DNA of 64,000 bases from an uncultured Acetatifactor sp. (GTDB lineage Bacteria > Bacillota > Clostridia > Lachnospirales > Lachnospiraceae), in contig CAKRTS010000002.1 of the NCBI GenBank assembly GCA_934402315.1, positions 198,869 to 262,868 on the forward strand, in the 5' to 3' direction. The position numbers and the translations under genes are program-made. The notes beneath the pieces are model-generated. The model saw only the letters and a list, made by a program, of their open reading frames with translations, searched no databases and was not told the origin of the DNA. Positions 8,039 through 16,599 of this stretch are shown piece by piece. The stretch's first letter is position 1. Each line of letters opens with the position of its first letter.

Positions 8039-8225
8039 CATAACCGGTCAGTTATAGTATGCACGAAAGGTTAAATCAAAATCACCCTTTATTCAGTTAT
8101 ACAAAAAGCACCTCTCTGAATTTTCTCATAATACATCTCTCCTTTCGCAACTGCTGTTGCAGTTTCCATCAGTATAGCATTCCAAACTGCCGCGGTCAAG
8201 TTAATTTTTGCATATAATTGTTATC

Positions 8226-8963
8226 CTAGTTAAAACGTGAATATGCATCGACCTTTGTCACGCCGTCAACATGAAGATAAACATCCATATAGGTCACATC
8301 TTCCTTCCGATACTCATACTCAAAGCACTCAAGTATGTTATCCTGCAGCTTCTCCTTGAGGCGGTTCTCCTGAATGTACTCCATGACAAGCTTATAGGCA
8401 TTCGGAATACTGTCAAACGGCTGTATAAAAGGCTCTCTGATCGTAATCACTGCGTAGTCCGCCTCTTTGTTTTCCGAATACTGCACTCCCGGACACTCCG
8501 TCTCGAAGCCTTCCGGAAGCACATAGGCTGCCGCATATCCATGCATTCCGAATCTGTTCTGCTGCTCCGGGGATACGAACGGGAAATCCCAGCCAATCAT
8601 CCTTGCCTCCGGGAACGCAGATTTCAGCCCACTGTTCATTGCCCATCTTTCCATATGGTTATTCGCATCGTCCTCCGGATTCTGTGAAATAATGGCATAG
8701 CTTGCCATCCTGAAGCCGGCTATTCTATGTATGGAAATATCGGAATATATCCTGCTCTTTTCGGACAATTTCTCTCTGACCAGCGCATCCAGACTGCAGG
8801 AAAACATGGAACACATATCCACAAGCTTTGTAAGCTCAGGCACCACCTCATCTGCCTCCCATCTGGATACCGTCTGTCTGGTAACGTTCATTCTCTCCGC
8901 GAGCTGCTCCTGTGTCATTTTCTTCTGCTTTCTTAAATAACTTATATTCTCTCCTAGACTCAT
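8226..8963 (-). CDS. XRE-family regulator with GyrI-like effector-binding domain
   Basis: 245 residues from the ATG at 8963 (MSLGENISYLRKQKKM); GGAG lies 10 bases upstream, whereas the ATG 15 bases earlier has no ribosome site. The helix-turn-helix is KMTQEQLAERMNVTRQTVSRWE, with acidic residues after it. Residues about 80-245 resemble the GyrI-like/AraC effector-binding fold (FRMASYAIISQNPED, YVLPEGFETE, and a C-terminal beta strand with YMDVYLHVDG). This pairs a DNA-binding domain with a small-molecule pocket. No adjacent target is obvious; it is a single gene followed by its own terminator. Confidence 0.85.
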   Translation of the reverse strand: MSLGENISYLRKQKKMTQEQLAERMNVTRQTVSRWEADEVVPELTKLVDMCSMFSCSLDALVREKLSEKSRIYSDISIHRIAGFRMASYAIISQNPEDDANNHMERWAMNSGLKSAFPEARMIGWDFPFVSPEQQNRFGMHGYAAAYVLPEGFETECPGVQYSENKEADYAVITIREPFIQPFDSIPNAYKLVMEYIQENRLKEKLQDNILECFEYEYRKEDVTYMDVYLHVDGVTKVDAYSRFN

Positions 8964-9103
8964 ATACTCTATCTCCATATACGCTTTTATTTTTCGCCGT
9001 ACAGCTTCTTCATTCCTTCAGGATATAACTATTATGCCATATAAAGCGCTATGGAAAAACCAATTATTATGTGCTTTTTCAACAGCCGATGTAACATTTC
9101 ATG

Positions 9104-9904
9104 TTACAAAAGATATCTCTCCGCTTCCTCCCTCGTCATGGAATAAACCTTTTCGAGCTTGCAAATAATTGTTTCCCTGTCTATCCCATCCTCCAACTTA
9201 TCCTGAACAAAGCCTCGGATTGCCTCCGCTCTTCCCTCTGCCCGTGCATCTGCTCTCAACAGTAATTCCTTCATGTACTCACTCCTCCATTTCTCATTAC
9301 ACCTCGCCCGGCTCACAGCGGAAGCTATTCTTCTCGTCAATGCACTGCTACCGGCCTCAGTCATAATAAAATCATAAAACGCCCTCAATTCTTCCGACAT
9401 TTTCCCCGACAGACAAGTACAATTATAGAATATCTTCGCCGTTCCATCTTTTAAACTAAGCTCCGGTTTATCTTCACACCTATTCTCAAACACATATTTT
9501 GCTTTTCCTTCCCCGAACGGGTCAAAGGTACAGATAATCAATACCTTTCCCTCGGGCAGACTCTGATAGGAGCCTCCCTTTTGTAAATAATCCACATCCA
9601 TCATGGACTGGTAAAATCGGCTTCTCTTCGGCAGTTCCAAATCTTCCAGTCTCCTGTGATTGAGATTCTGCATCTCCGCATCATAAACAGCTTTGTGATC
9701 TCTGGTATAGACATCCAGCCTGATCGGTTTCCCATCCGCAGTATATTGCAACTGCTTCTCGCTATGCACATCCCGCAGCTCCCCGACCGGCTGACCTAGC
9801 AGACATTCCAGAACATCACGGCATAGCTCTTTATCCTCCACCACCTTGCCAAACATAAAGTCATCTGTAAACTGTAATTCTTCGTAACACTTTGCCATAG
9901 GCAT
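9104..9904 (-). CDS. Rpn-family PD-(D/E)XK nuclease (recombination-promoting nuclease / transposase-like)
   Basis: 266 residues. The N-terminus FTDDFMFGKVVEDKELCRDVLECLLG is the hallmark of the Rpn/PDDEXK_2 family. The nuclease motif is IRLDVYTRD (Asp64) followed by VYDAEMQ (Glu77, Gln79), a normal catalytic set, so the enzyme looks intact. The C-terminal tail is helical and charged (MKELLLRADARAEGRAEAIRGF), as usual in this family. These proteins cleave DNA and promote RecA-independent recombination; they occur in many copies in Clostridia. Transcribed divergently from the lipoprotein at 10330. Confidence 0.9.
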   Translation of the reverse strand: MPMAKCYEELQFTDDFMFGKVVEDKELCRDVLECLLGQPVGELRDVHSEKQLQYTADGKPIRLDVYTRDHKAVYDAEMQNLNHRRLEDLELPKRSRFYQSMMDVDYLQKGGSYQSLPEGKVLIICTFDPFGEGKAKYVFENRCEDKPELSLKDGTAKIFYNCTCLSGKMSEELRAFYDFIMTEAGSSALTRRIASAVSRARCNEKWRSEYMKELLLRADARAEGRAEAIRGFVQDKLEDGIDRETIICKLEKVYSMTREEAERYLL

Positions 9905-10329
9905 TCTCCTTTCTTTCCTCGACCGTTGTCGATAGCAGGAGAATCCATTATCAAAGCAGCTTCCGCGTTATCGCATAGCACCTTTCCGTCTCTCCCACTT
10001 AAATTTATCAGGGTATCTATAAGCAGGAATTTTCGGAAAATCGGTAGACATCGGCAGCTGCCGATAAAGATTGACATGTGATTTTAGAAAATCTGCTTGT
10101 ATAGGAAGTATACATCATTCATAAAAAATATGCAACAGGAATTTACAGTTGTTACGATATATCGATCTCTCTATAACTCTCCGTCTCGTTATGCTTTACA
10201 TTTCTATCATTTTTGTCTATAATTATTTCGTGTACTTTCTACGTTGTATACAAATTATCTAAATGACAGTAATGTCGCATAACGATTTCTATATGCACAT
10301 TTATTCCAGAAAAATGAGGTAAATCACAT
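9905..10329. other. 425-bp divergent intergenic region
   Basis: No supported gene. It contains a 16-bp perfect palindrome at 10050-10065 (ATCGGCAG/CTGCCGAT) and the promoter of the lipoprotein at 10195-10223. It becomes A+T-rich toward the lipoprotein. An open frame extending the nuclease backward (9796-10077) is not in the nuclease frame and is not supported. Confidence 0.6.
10195..10223 (+). promoter_or_regulatory. Sigma-70-type promoter of the lipoprotein gene
   Basis: TTTACA (10195-10200) and a perfect TATAAT (10218-10223) are separated by 17 bases, about 107 bp before the start codon. The long leader carries only a GAGG ribosome site 10 bases before the ATG. Confidence 0.75.
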
Positions 10330-12333
10330 ATGAAATTAAAGAATACAAACTATTATAAAATACTCCAAGCTGTTTTTATCTGTGCCCTTCTGTTACTGAC
10401 TGCCTGTTCATCGTCCAGAGAAACGCAGGGAGAGAACACTTCCGGCTGGAAGAATACTGCCGACGAGGTACAGGAATTTGAAAACTATCCCATGCAGCTG
10501 GGAACATTTCAGGCAGTAGGGGAACAGGCATATTATCTCAGCACAAGCGAAGGCGGCAACTCCCTGATCGCTGTCTCCGTAACGACACTCCGTCCCCGCG
10601 AGCTGTTCCGCCACGAGGCACTCAGAAGCTATTGTGTGCGTCCTGACGGTCAGGAACTTGCGTGCTATCTACAGACCGAAAACGGCGGCACGGTATGTTT
10701 TATTGCTGCCGATGGAAAAGTACTCCGTGAGCTGTCTGTCGAAGCTGCTGTCACAAACGGCCAGCTTTCCCAGCGCATGTGTCTCAATTCGGCGGGCGAT
10801 CTGGCGCTTCTCTTCGGAAACGAGCTCGCAATATGGGATGCGCAGGGAAATTCTGTCGGAAAGGTTCTTTTAGAGGAAGAAAATATTTTCGATTTATCGG
10901 GGGGAGAAGACGGTAAATTTCTGGTAAGTACCTTCCATGCAGGCAGGAATTCCGGTTGGCTGCTGGAAGTGTCCGCCGGATCAGCTTCTGCAAAGCGGCT
11001 GAAAGAGCTGGAAGCACAGACCACACCGGCAGATGAATATTTCTTGCCGTGGAACGAGCTTGGCATTGTAAAGGGAGACATCCTGGACATTGCTGCAATG
11101 CAGGACAAATATTATGTTTGGACAAGCAGCCTGATGACAAATGCAAAGGCGCCCTTATACTGTAACACGATCGAAAGCGGCACCGGAAATGCGACTGCCT
11201 CCGAAAAGAAAACAATCACCGTCGTGACACAGGGGCCGGACCAGCCGCTTGATGCGATGGCGATTGCATACAACCGCCGGAGTGAAGACACCGAAATCGT
11301 CATAGAGCATCTGGATCTCGATGAAAATGCATGGAATCTGCGTCTCGCCTCACAGGAAAACATCGATCTGGTTACCATTGGAGCAGAGTTTCCCCTTCTG
11401 CAAAAAACAGGGTATCTGGAAGCGCTTGATCCCTATCTGGAAATTCTCGGTCAGAACACGGATGAAATAATACCTGCGTTCCTCGCCTATTGGCAGGTAA
11501 ACGGTGAAACCTATGGTATTCCAAGAAGCATAACACTTTCTGTTCCTTACGTCAGAATTACCGGGGAAGGCAGCATACATGCCTCCACAACGCAGGAACT
11601 GCTTGCGTTGCTGGACAGCAACCCGGAGTTGAAGAGTGAAAACGGGCTGTTTCCCATGGAGATACTCAGACTATGTCTCTATGGCGATCTGGAAGCCTAT
11701 CTCTCCGGAGCAGACGGAACAGTGCAGTTTCAGGCAGATAAATTCAAGGAACTTTGCCTCTCCATCAAGAATCTGCACACGGATGGGCAGGGATATTTTG
11801 ACTGTTGGGAAGACCTGCTGGCAAGTCAGGATTCCCTGTTTGGTGAGGTGTACCTCGCTAACCCAAAGGCGATGGCAGATTTGTTTCGGAAAGCCGGAAC
11901 AGACGTCTCCCTGCTCGGATACCCCACGACGGACGGACAATTTACATCCATCGTCTCGAGCAGCGCAATGTGCCTAATAAAGCAGAGTGACAATAGAGAA
12001 AACGCCTTGGATTTTCTGCGGTTCTACTATGAACATTACGAAGAGTATTATCCGGGAGAAGAATGGGCTGTAGACTGGACGGCATTACAGCAGCAGCTGG
12101 AGGAAGCCGGCAGAGAGCAGAAGCTGCCCGACGGAACAACGTGGATGTTGTCAAACGAGCAGCGCTCCCTCATCACACAGATGGTAGAAGGGGCAAAGAG
12201 CTTAAATCCGGATTATAAAGAGCTTTTCCGGATTATCAGCGAAGAGATGTGGCCGTATTTTACCGGTGACCGTGCCTTGGAGGATGCCGTTGACGCGGCC
12301 GGCTCCAAGATCGATATCTTCCTCTCCGAGTAG
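10330..12333 (+). CDS. Extracellular solute-binding-type lipoprotein with large N-terminal domain
   Basis: 667 residues. A signal peptide with lipobox LLTAC places the lipidated cysteine at residue 26, so it is anchored on the outside of the membrane. Residues about 40-290 are a beta-rich domain with several short repeats (AYYLSTSEGGNSLIAV, CFIAADGKVLREL, LAIWDAQGNSVGKV) like a small propeller. From about residue 295 the sequence resembles a family 1 ABC sugar-binding protein (MAIAYNRRSEDTEIVIEHLD, TYGIPRSITLSVPYV, KAMADLFRKAG, ALDFLRFYYEHYEEYYPG). No permease or ATPase gene is adjacent, so it is an orphan binding protein or a sensor. Confidence 0.82.
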   Translation: MKLKNTNYYKILQAVFICALLLLTACSSSRETQGENTSGWKNTADEVQEFENYPMQLGTFQAVGEQAYYLSTSEGGNSLIAVSVTTLRPRELFRHEALRSYCVRPDGQELACYLQTENGGTVCFIAADGKVLRELSVEAAVTNGQLSQRMCLNSAGDLALLFGNELAIWDAQGNSVGKVLLEEENIFDLSGGEDGKFLVSTFHAGRNSGWLLEVSAGSASAKRLKELEAQTTPADEYFLPWNELGIVKGDILDIAAMQDKYYVWTSSLMTNAKAPLYCNTIESGTGNATASEKKTITVVTQGPDQPLDAMAIAYNRRSEDTEIVIEHLDLDENAWNLRLASQENIDLVTIGAEFPLLQKTGYLEALDPYLEILGQNTDEIIPAFLAYWQVNGETYGIPRSITLSVPYVRITGEGSIHASTTQELLALLDSNPELKSENGLFPMEILRLCLYGDLEAYLSGADGTVQFQADKFKELCLSIKNLHTDGQGYFDCWEDLLASQDSLFGEVYLANPKAMADLFRKAGTDVSLLGYPTTDGQFTSIVSSSAMCLIKQSDNRENALDFLRFYYEHYEEYYPGEEWAVDWTALQQQLEEAGREQKLPDGTTWMLSNEQRSLITQMVEGAKSLNPDYKELFRIISEEMWPYFTGDRALEDAVDAAGSKIDIFLSE

Positions 12334-12347
12334 AGCCACAGGGATGA

Positions 12348-12376
12348 TTGACAAGAAAAAATACGCTTGTTATACT
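12348..12376 (+). promoter_or_regulatory. Promoter of the GT39-like gene
   Basis: TTGACA (12348-12353) and TATACT (12371-12376) are separated by exactly 17 bases, 36 bp before the start codon. AAGGAG lies upstream of the ATG. The membrane protein is therefore transcribed separately from the lipoprotein. Confidence 0.75.
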
Positions 12377-12411
12377 AATTTCGATTATACCATGGAAAAG
12401 GAGATTTCCGA

Positions 12412-14022
12412 ATGAGCGGAATGGAAAAAAGATGGGAAAAGATGCCTTCCTGGCTGCTTCCCGCACTGATATTGTTGTTAGGCGCAGGCTTACGTCTGGC
12501 ATTTCTGGGACAAATTCCCGCCGGGATGCATCAGGATGAAAGCATTGTTGCATGGAATGCGTATGCTATGTTTCACGAAGGAATCGACTCTGCCGGGCAT
12601 CGTTTTCCTATCTACATGGCTGACTGGGGAGATGGTCACAGTCCGCTGTATGTATGGCTCACTATACCCCTTATCGCCTTGAATGGCGGGCATGTAAATT
12701 CCTTTATCAGCAGACTTCCTCAGGCGCTCGTTGCCATCCTTACGCTCCTTGCAGTATACGACCTGATGCGGCGTATGTTCAATCGCAAATTAGGACTTTG
12801 GGCTATGTTTCTGCTTGCCATCTGTCCCTGGCATGTTATGACATCCCGTTGGGGACTTGATGTAGATTTAGCACCTGGTTTTCTGGTTTTCGGACTATAC
12901 TTTTTTATCAGAGGTCTTGAGAACAAAAAGTACCTGCTTCTCTCTGCCCTCTGCTATGGGCTTGTACTTTACTGTTATGCCGTCATGTGGCCGGTCGTGC
13001 CCGCAATATTGATTCTTCAGATCTTGTATGCTCTGTATCATAAGAAGCTGACGATCAATCGCTACAGCATAAGTGCTTCCATCCTGCTATTTTTGTTGGC
13101 TTTACCACAGTTCCTATTCATAATGGTTAATTCCGAACTGATTCCCGAGATCAGCCTGCCTTTCATTACTATTCCCAAAATGGGAGGTTATCGCGGAGGA
13201 GAGGTTGCCTTCAGTCTGGCCGATATGTGGACAAACTTCCGCACTGCCCTCACACTGTTATGGCGCCAGAACACCGGCGCGCCACAGGACATTCTGCTTC
13301 CATGGGGTCTGTACTATGACATCGGGCGTGTTTTCATTGCCGTCGGCGTTGTCTGTGTTGTGGTGCAGACGATTAAGACATTGATAAAGAAGGAATTTTC
13401 CTATGTATTTTTCCTATTCGCCTCTCTGGTAGGCGGCGGTGTGAACTGTCTTATTGTTGCTGCCAAGCTTCATCAGGTGGACGCACTTTTCATTCCGCTT
13501 TTGCTGAGTGAAGCATATGGTCTATACACAGTTCTGGAATGGGTTCGGAAAAGGAATGCTCTTGCTTCAAAAATCGCCGCCGGCATTGCCATAACTGTTT
13601 ATTCCATATGTCTTGTGCTCTTCCAGCGCGATTACTACACCGATTACCAGAAGACGGCAAATGCCTACCTCGCAGCAGGCATAAAGGAATGTGTAGAATA
13701 TGCTCTGGACTCCTGCGGGGAAACCGGACTGCGCACCATCACCGTAGAACAGGGGGCACAGTGGTCAAGACTTTTACTGTTTACAGAGATTCTTCCCTCG
13801 GACTATCTTGCCACCGTAGAATATGACCCGAATATGTACCCTGCTCCCGCAAGCTTTGAATATAACGGCATCCGTATCAACACAAGGATCAACTATGACT
13901 TTATCAACCCCGAAAGCGTATACATCATCTACTTTACCGATGTTCCGCTCTTGGAAGCGGATTATGATCTGACGCAATTCTATGACTGGTATGTGGCTGT
14001 CCCCAAAGCCGCCTTGCAATAG
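12412..14022 (+). CDS. GT39/ArnT-like polytopic glycosyltransferase
   Basis: 536 residues with an early hydrophobic helix (about 13-31) followed by AGMHQDESIVAWNAY, whose Asp42-Glu43 pair fits the DE/DxD motif in the first external loop of GT-C enzymes. About ten further membrane segments and a soluble C-terminal tail follow. Such enzymes move a sugar from a polyprenyl-phosphate donor to lipid or protein acceptors outside the membrane. It has its own promoter and ends in a terminator shared with no other gene. The substrate is unknown. Confidence 0.85.
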   Translation: MSGMEKRWEKMPSWLLPALILLLGAGLRLAFLGQIPAGMHQDESIVAWNAYAMFHEGIDSAGHRFPIYMADWGDGHSPLYVWLTIPLIALNGGHVNSFISRLPQALVAILTLLAVYDLMRRMFNRKLGLWAMFLLAICPWHVMTSRWGLDVDLAPGFLVFGLYFFIRGLENKKYLLLSALCYGLVLYCYAVMWPVVPAILILQILYALYHKKLTINRYSISASILLFLLALPQFLFIMVNSELIPEISLPFITIPKMGGYRGGEVAFSLADMWTNFRTALTLLWRQNTGAPQDILLPWGLYYDIGRVFIAVGVVCVVVQTIKTLIKKEFSYVFFLFASLVGGGVNCLIVAAKLHQVDALFIPLLLSEAYGLYTVLEWVRKRNALASKIAAGIAITVYSICLVLFQRDYYTDYQKTANAYLAAGIKECVEYALDSCGETGLRTITVEQGAQWSRLLLFTEILPSDYLATVEYDPNMYPAPASFEYNGIRINTRINYDFINPESVYIIYFTDVPLLEADYDLTQFYDWYVAVPKAALQ

Positions 14023-14037
14023 TTCCAATATGCACGA

Positions 14038-14075
14038 AGAGCGGGTCTGTACAAGGCAGACACCGCTCTCTTTTT
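14038..14075 (+). terminator. Intrinsic terminator of the GT39-like gene
   Basis: AGAGCGG (14038-14044) pairs with CCGCTCT (14063-14069), extended by TCTG/CAGA inside, and is followed by CTTTTT. It sits between two convergent genes. Confidence 0.8.
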
Positions 14076-14077
14076 CA

Positions 14078-15523
14078 TTATTCGTAATCTACTCTCACAG
14101 AGGTCTTTTCAAAAAATTCTGCGACCTTTACATTCGTCGGCTCCTCTGGATCGGAAGAAAAATCACCCACATAGAGCATCTCCGGCTGGTTTTGATATGG
14201 CTGAAATACCAGCTCCTGCATCGATGTGTCTGTTAATTGCCGGTACCGCTCCTGATATTCCTGCTCATATGCCCTCGCCTCCCCACTGCGCAGCAGGCGG
14301 ATCGCCGTCCCTGTAGTACAGCTCTGCACATTTCCTGTCGCAGCCTGGATCAAAACAATTCCCACCACACAAACCGGAACTGCCAGCCATTTCAGCCGTC
14401 CTTTTCCCTCTGCCCTGTCTTTCTCACGCCACTTCCGCTGTACATAGCCCAGAAGATAGCCATATGCCAGAAAAGAAAACAAAAGGAATCCGTAGTACAC
14501 CACGGCAACCACTCTGGCGGGACCTGTGGAATTCATCGTATAAAAGGTCGGACAGGACATGGAACAGAATATCCCATAGAGCAGTCCAATCACTATAACC
14601 GGATAACGGAACTGCAGCTTACTCTTCTTCAGGTATTTCCAAAGTATGGGAGTAATTATGACCGCCGCGAGAAGCCACCACAACCCCGTCCACGCCACCG
14701 TATAGCGTATCCCCTGAACCAAAGCCTTGGCTACTGCCTTCCATGCCGGTATCTTCCACATGCCGCCCTGTCTCACCCGGTTTCCCGGAGCTGCAGCGCT
14801 TACAAGCAGTCCTGCCAGCAGGCAAAGCGTCGTCGCAAGGATGCCGTATCTTCCCGGTTTCTTCTTCCAGAACATCCAGACTGACAAAAGCACGGTCATA
14901 ATCATGCAGGGAAGCAGGGAGACATAATTTCCACCCGCCAGAAACGCTGCCAGCAACAGCATCACGACAAGCCACCTCCGCTTGCTCTGCACCAGATACC
15001 GTAGAATAAGCCCTATCAGGAAAAGAGTAACTGCAAAATATCCTGTATAATACATGGAACCGTTATACCAGAAAAAGCTCTCCCCGGGAGAGGGAACTGT
15101 CTCTATACACAAAAGCGCGAGACAGGACGAAATCAGTATCCAGCCAGGCACCGATACACGCAGCCGTCCGCACAAGATCGGCCGGGTAACATAAAATATA
15201 CCTGTCGTTAAAAGCAGCAATATCACCGTTGTCACAAGCCGATAAGGCAGGTTTCCAAAAACATTCGGCGGCAGATACATCAGGAATAAGGCGGAGTAGG
15301 TACCCTGCCACCTGCCGTACTCCACTGCCACGCCCCTTGCTGCCTCTGAAACCGTCTCTGCAATGCTGCCCGTATGCTGCCAAATCAGATGTGTTGCTGC
15401 ACCATAATAATAGTCATCTCCGGTAGGATGATTATATCTTCCGAGGTACATCACCGGGAACAGCCCTGCCACAAGCAGCAGAAGCATGACACCCGCCGCT
15501 ATCTTTTCTGTTTTATCCTTCAT
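14078..15523 (-). CDS. DUF6056-like polytopic membrane protein
   Basis: 481 residues with about ten membrane segments. The N-terminal helix is followed by the extracellular motif GRYNHPTGDDYYYG, whose HPTGDDY core resembles the conserved first loop of DUF6056/GT-C-type proteins in Firmicutes. SPGESFFWYNGSMYYTGYF is a second typical loop. The family is presumed to act in surface polysaccharide assembly or lipid-linked sugar transfer; no activity is proven. It is convergent with the GT39-like gene and lies downstream of trmL on the same strand. Confidence 0.78.
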   Translation of the reverse strand: MKDKTEKIAAGVMLLLLVAGLFPVMYLGRYNHPTGDDYYYGAATHLIWQHTGSIAETVSEAARGVAVEYGRWQGTYSALFLMYLPPNVFGNLPYRLVTTVILLLLTTGIFYVTRPILCGRLRVSVPGWILISSCLALLCIETVPSPGESFFWYNGSMYYTGYFAVTLFLIGLILRYLVQSKRRWLVVMLLLAAFLAGGNYVSLLPCMIMTVLLSVWMFWKKKPGRYGILATTLCLLAGLLVSAAAPGNRVRQGGMWKIPAWKAVAKALVQGIRYTVAWTGLWWLLAAVIITPILWKYLKKSKLQFRYPVIVIGLLYGIFCSMSCPTFYTMNSTGPARVVAVVYYGFLLFSFLAYGYLLGYVQRKWREKDRAEGKGRLKWLAVPVCVVGIVLIQAATGNVQSCTTGTAIRLLRSGEARAYEQEYQERYRQLTDTSMQELVFQPYQNQPEMLYVGDFSSDPEEPTNVKVAEFFEKTSVRVDYE

Positions 15524-15547
15524 AGGAATCCCCTCTCCTCACCCTGT

Positions 15548-16036
15548 CTACCACTGTAATCTGTGCAGCTGCCCTTCCCTCTGCATATCGTGGAAGCCGT
15601 TCTGGCGAAGCGCCTCATAGAGCACGATTGCGACAGAATTAGAAAGATTCAGCGACCGGATTGTCGGAAGCATGGGAATGCGGATGCAGTTCTCCTCGTG
15701 TTCCACCAGGATCTCCTCCGGGATTCCGGCACTTTCCTTGCCAAACATGATATAGTCGTCCGGAGCGAAGCTTACCTCCGTGTAGGAGCGCCTTGCCTTT
15801 GTCGTCGCCATCCAGATCTTAGCGCCCGGATGCTGCTCCGTGAATTCCTCAAAATTCATGTACCTGTGTACATCAAGATCCTTCCAGTAGTCCATGCCCG
15901 CACGGCGGATCGCCTTCTCGTCCAGACGGAAGCCAAGCGGCTCGATCAGATGAAGCGATGTTCCCGTTGCGACACAGGTTCTTCCTATATTTCCGGTGTT
16001 TCCCGGTATCTCCGGCTGATGTAAGATAATGTTCAC
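15548..16036 (-). CDS. trmL: tRNA (cytidine/uridine-34-2'-O)-methyltransferase TrmL
   Basis: 162 residues, the normal length for this SPOUT methyltransferase that modifies the wobble base of tRNA-Leu. Motifs seen: MNIILHQPEIPGNTGNIGRT at the N-terminus, IEPLGFRLDEKAIRRAGMDYW, FGKESAGIPEEIL (motif 2) and the knot segment RIPMLPTIRSLNLSNSVAIVLYEALRQ (motif 3). It is intact. The 563-bp region upstream holds the 51-bp array and copy B of the structured repeat. Confidence 0.95.
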   Translation of the reverse strand: MNIILHQPEIPGNTGNIGRTCVATGTSLHLIEPLGFRLDEKAIRRAGMDYWKDLDVHRYMNFEEFTEQHPGAKIWMATTKARRSYTEVSFAPDDYIMFGKESAGIPEEILVEHEENCIRIPMLPTIRSLNLSNSVAIVLYEALRQNGFHDMQREGQLHRLQW

Positions 16037-16147
16037 CAGATTCTCCTTTCAAAAACGCACTCGTGACAGGATACCGGAGCAAACGTCTGATCCGTCTGAA
16101 ATTGCCTGAATTGTTCCCAGAGTTACGGAGCTTTTGACCCCAGTATC

Positions 16148-16383
16148 ATGAGCAGGCAAAAGCCGCCACTATACCCACAGCTTGCGTCGGACGAGGGTAT
16201 AAGCAAGCAAAAATGGCTGCTATACCCACAGCTTGCGACATGCAAGGGTATAGGCAAGCAAAAGTGGCCGCCATACCCACAGCTTGCGACATGCGAGGGT
16301 ATGAGCAAGCAAAAATCGCTGCCATACCCACAGCTTGCGTCGGACGAGGGTATGAGCAAGCAAAAATCGCTGCTATACCCACC
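16148..16383. repeat. 51-bp tandem hairpin array, about 4.6 units
   Basis: The motif CCCACAGCTTGCG recurs at 16174, 16225, 16276 and 16327, and the next CCC falls at 16378, an exact period of 51. Each complete unit has a closing stem: TATACCC/GGGTATA in units 1 and 2, CATACCC/GGGTATG in units 3 and 4. The outer base pair therefore changes on both sides together. GCTTGC and GCAAGC form a second, interleaved pair of arms. There are no unique spacers, so it is not a CRISPR array. Confidence 0.85.
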
Positions 16384-16392
16384 CTCCCTACG

Positions 16393-16548
16393 GCGACAGC
16401 TGTGCGAGGCACACATGACCGCAAGCAGCGCACTCTTGAGCCGCCGGTACTTACACCCTGTACTATAGGGTGTTATGTACCGCTGCGAGCGAAAGGTAGC
16501 GGGAGCGTGCCTGCGGTGGTCATGTGCGCTTCACGCAGCGTCCCATGC
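16393..16548 (+). repeat. 154-bp structured repeat, copy B (diverged)
   Basis: This copy follows the 51-bp array directly. It shares the core GCAAGCAGCGCACTCT and GGAGCGTGCCTGCGGTGGT with copies A and C, but its outer arms differ. Its own arms still pair (ACATGACC with GGTCATGT). The cap has stem 1 CGGTAC/GTACCG, stem 2 CACCCT/AGGGTG and loop GTACT at 16460-16464. The left boundary is clear; the right boundary is approximate. Confidence 0.75.
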
Positions 16549-16599
16549 ACCAGCGTCCCGTTAGGCCGTGTAGACCGACATGTCGCAGCGTCCCCATGG

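Larger units (their letters stand above)
7741..8225. other. 485-bp intergenic region between rsgA and the XRE regulator
   Basis: It holds copy A of the structured repeat (7813-7966), the terminator at 8014-8038 and a small inverted repeat AACTGC/GCAGTT near 8150. I see no supported coding sequence in it. Confidence 0.6.
16037..16599. other. 563-bp intergenic region full of repeats
   Basis: It contains the 51-bp tandem array (16148-16383), copy B of the 154-bp structured repeat (about 16393-16548) and a short tail with degenerate pieces of the same repeat (GCAGCGTCCC occurs twice). Open frames run through it on both strands because 51 is divisible by three. They give a 17-residue periodic peptide and are not convincing genes. 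Confidence 0.7.

Noticed and set aside
16148..16383. CRISPR array
   Set aside because: Units are contiguous and 51 bp long with no unique spacers; no cas genes are near.
16146..16468. 17-residue periodic protein encoded by the 51-bp array
   Set aside because: 51 is a multiple of three, so any frame stays open on both strands; there is no proper start site and the stem pairing explains the conservation.
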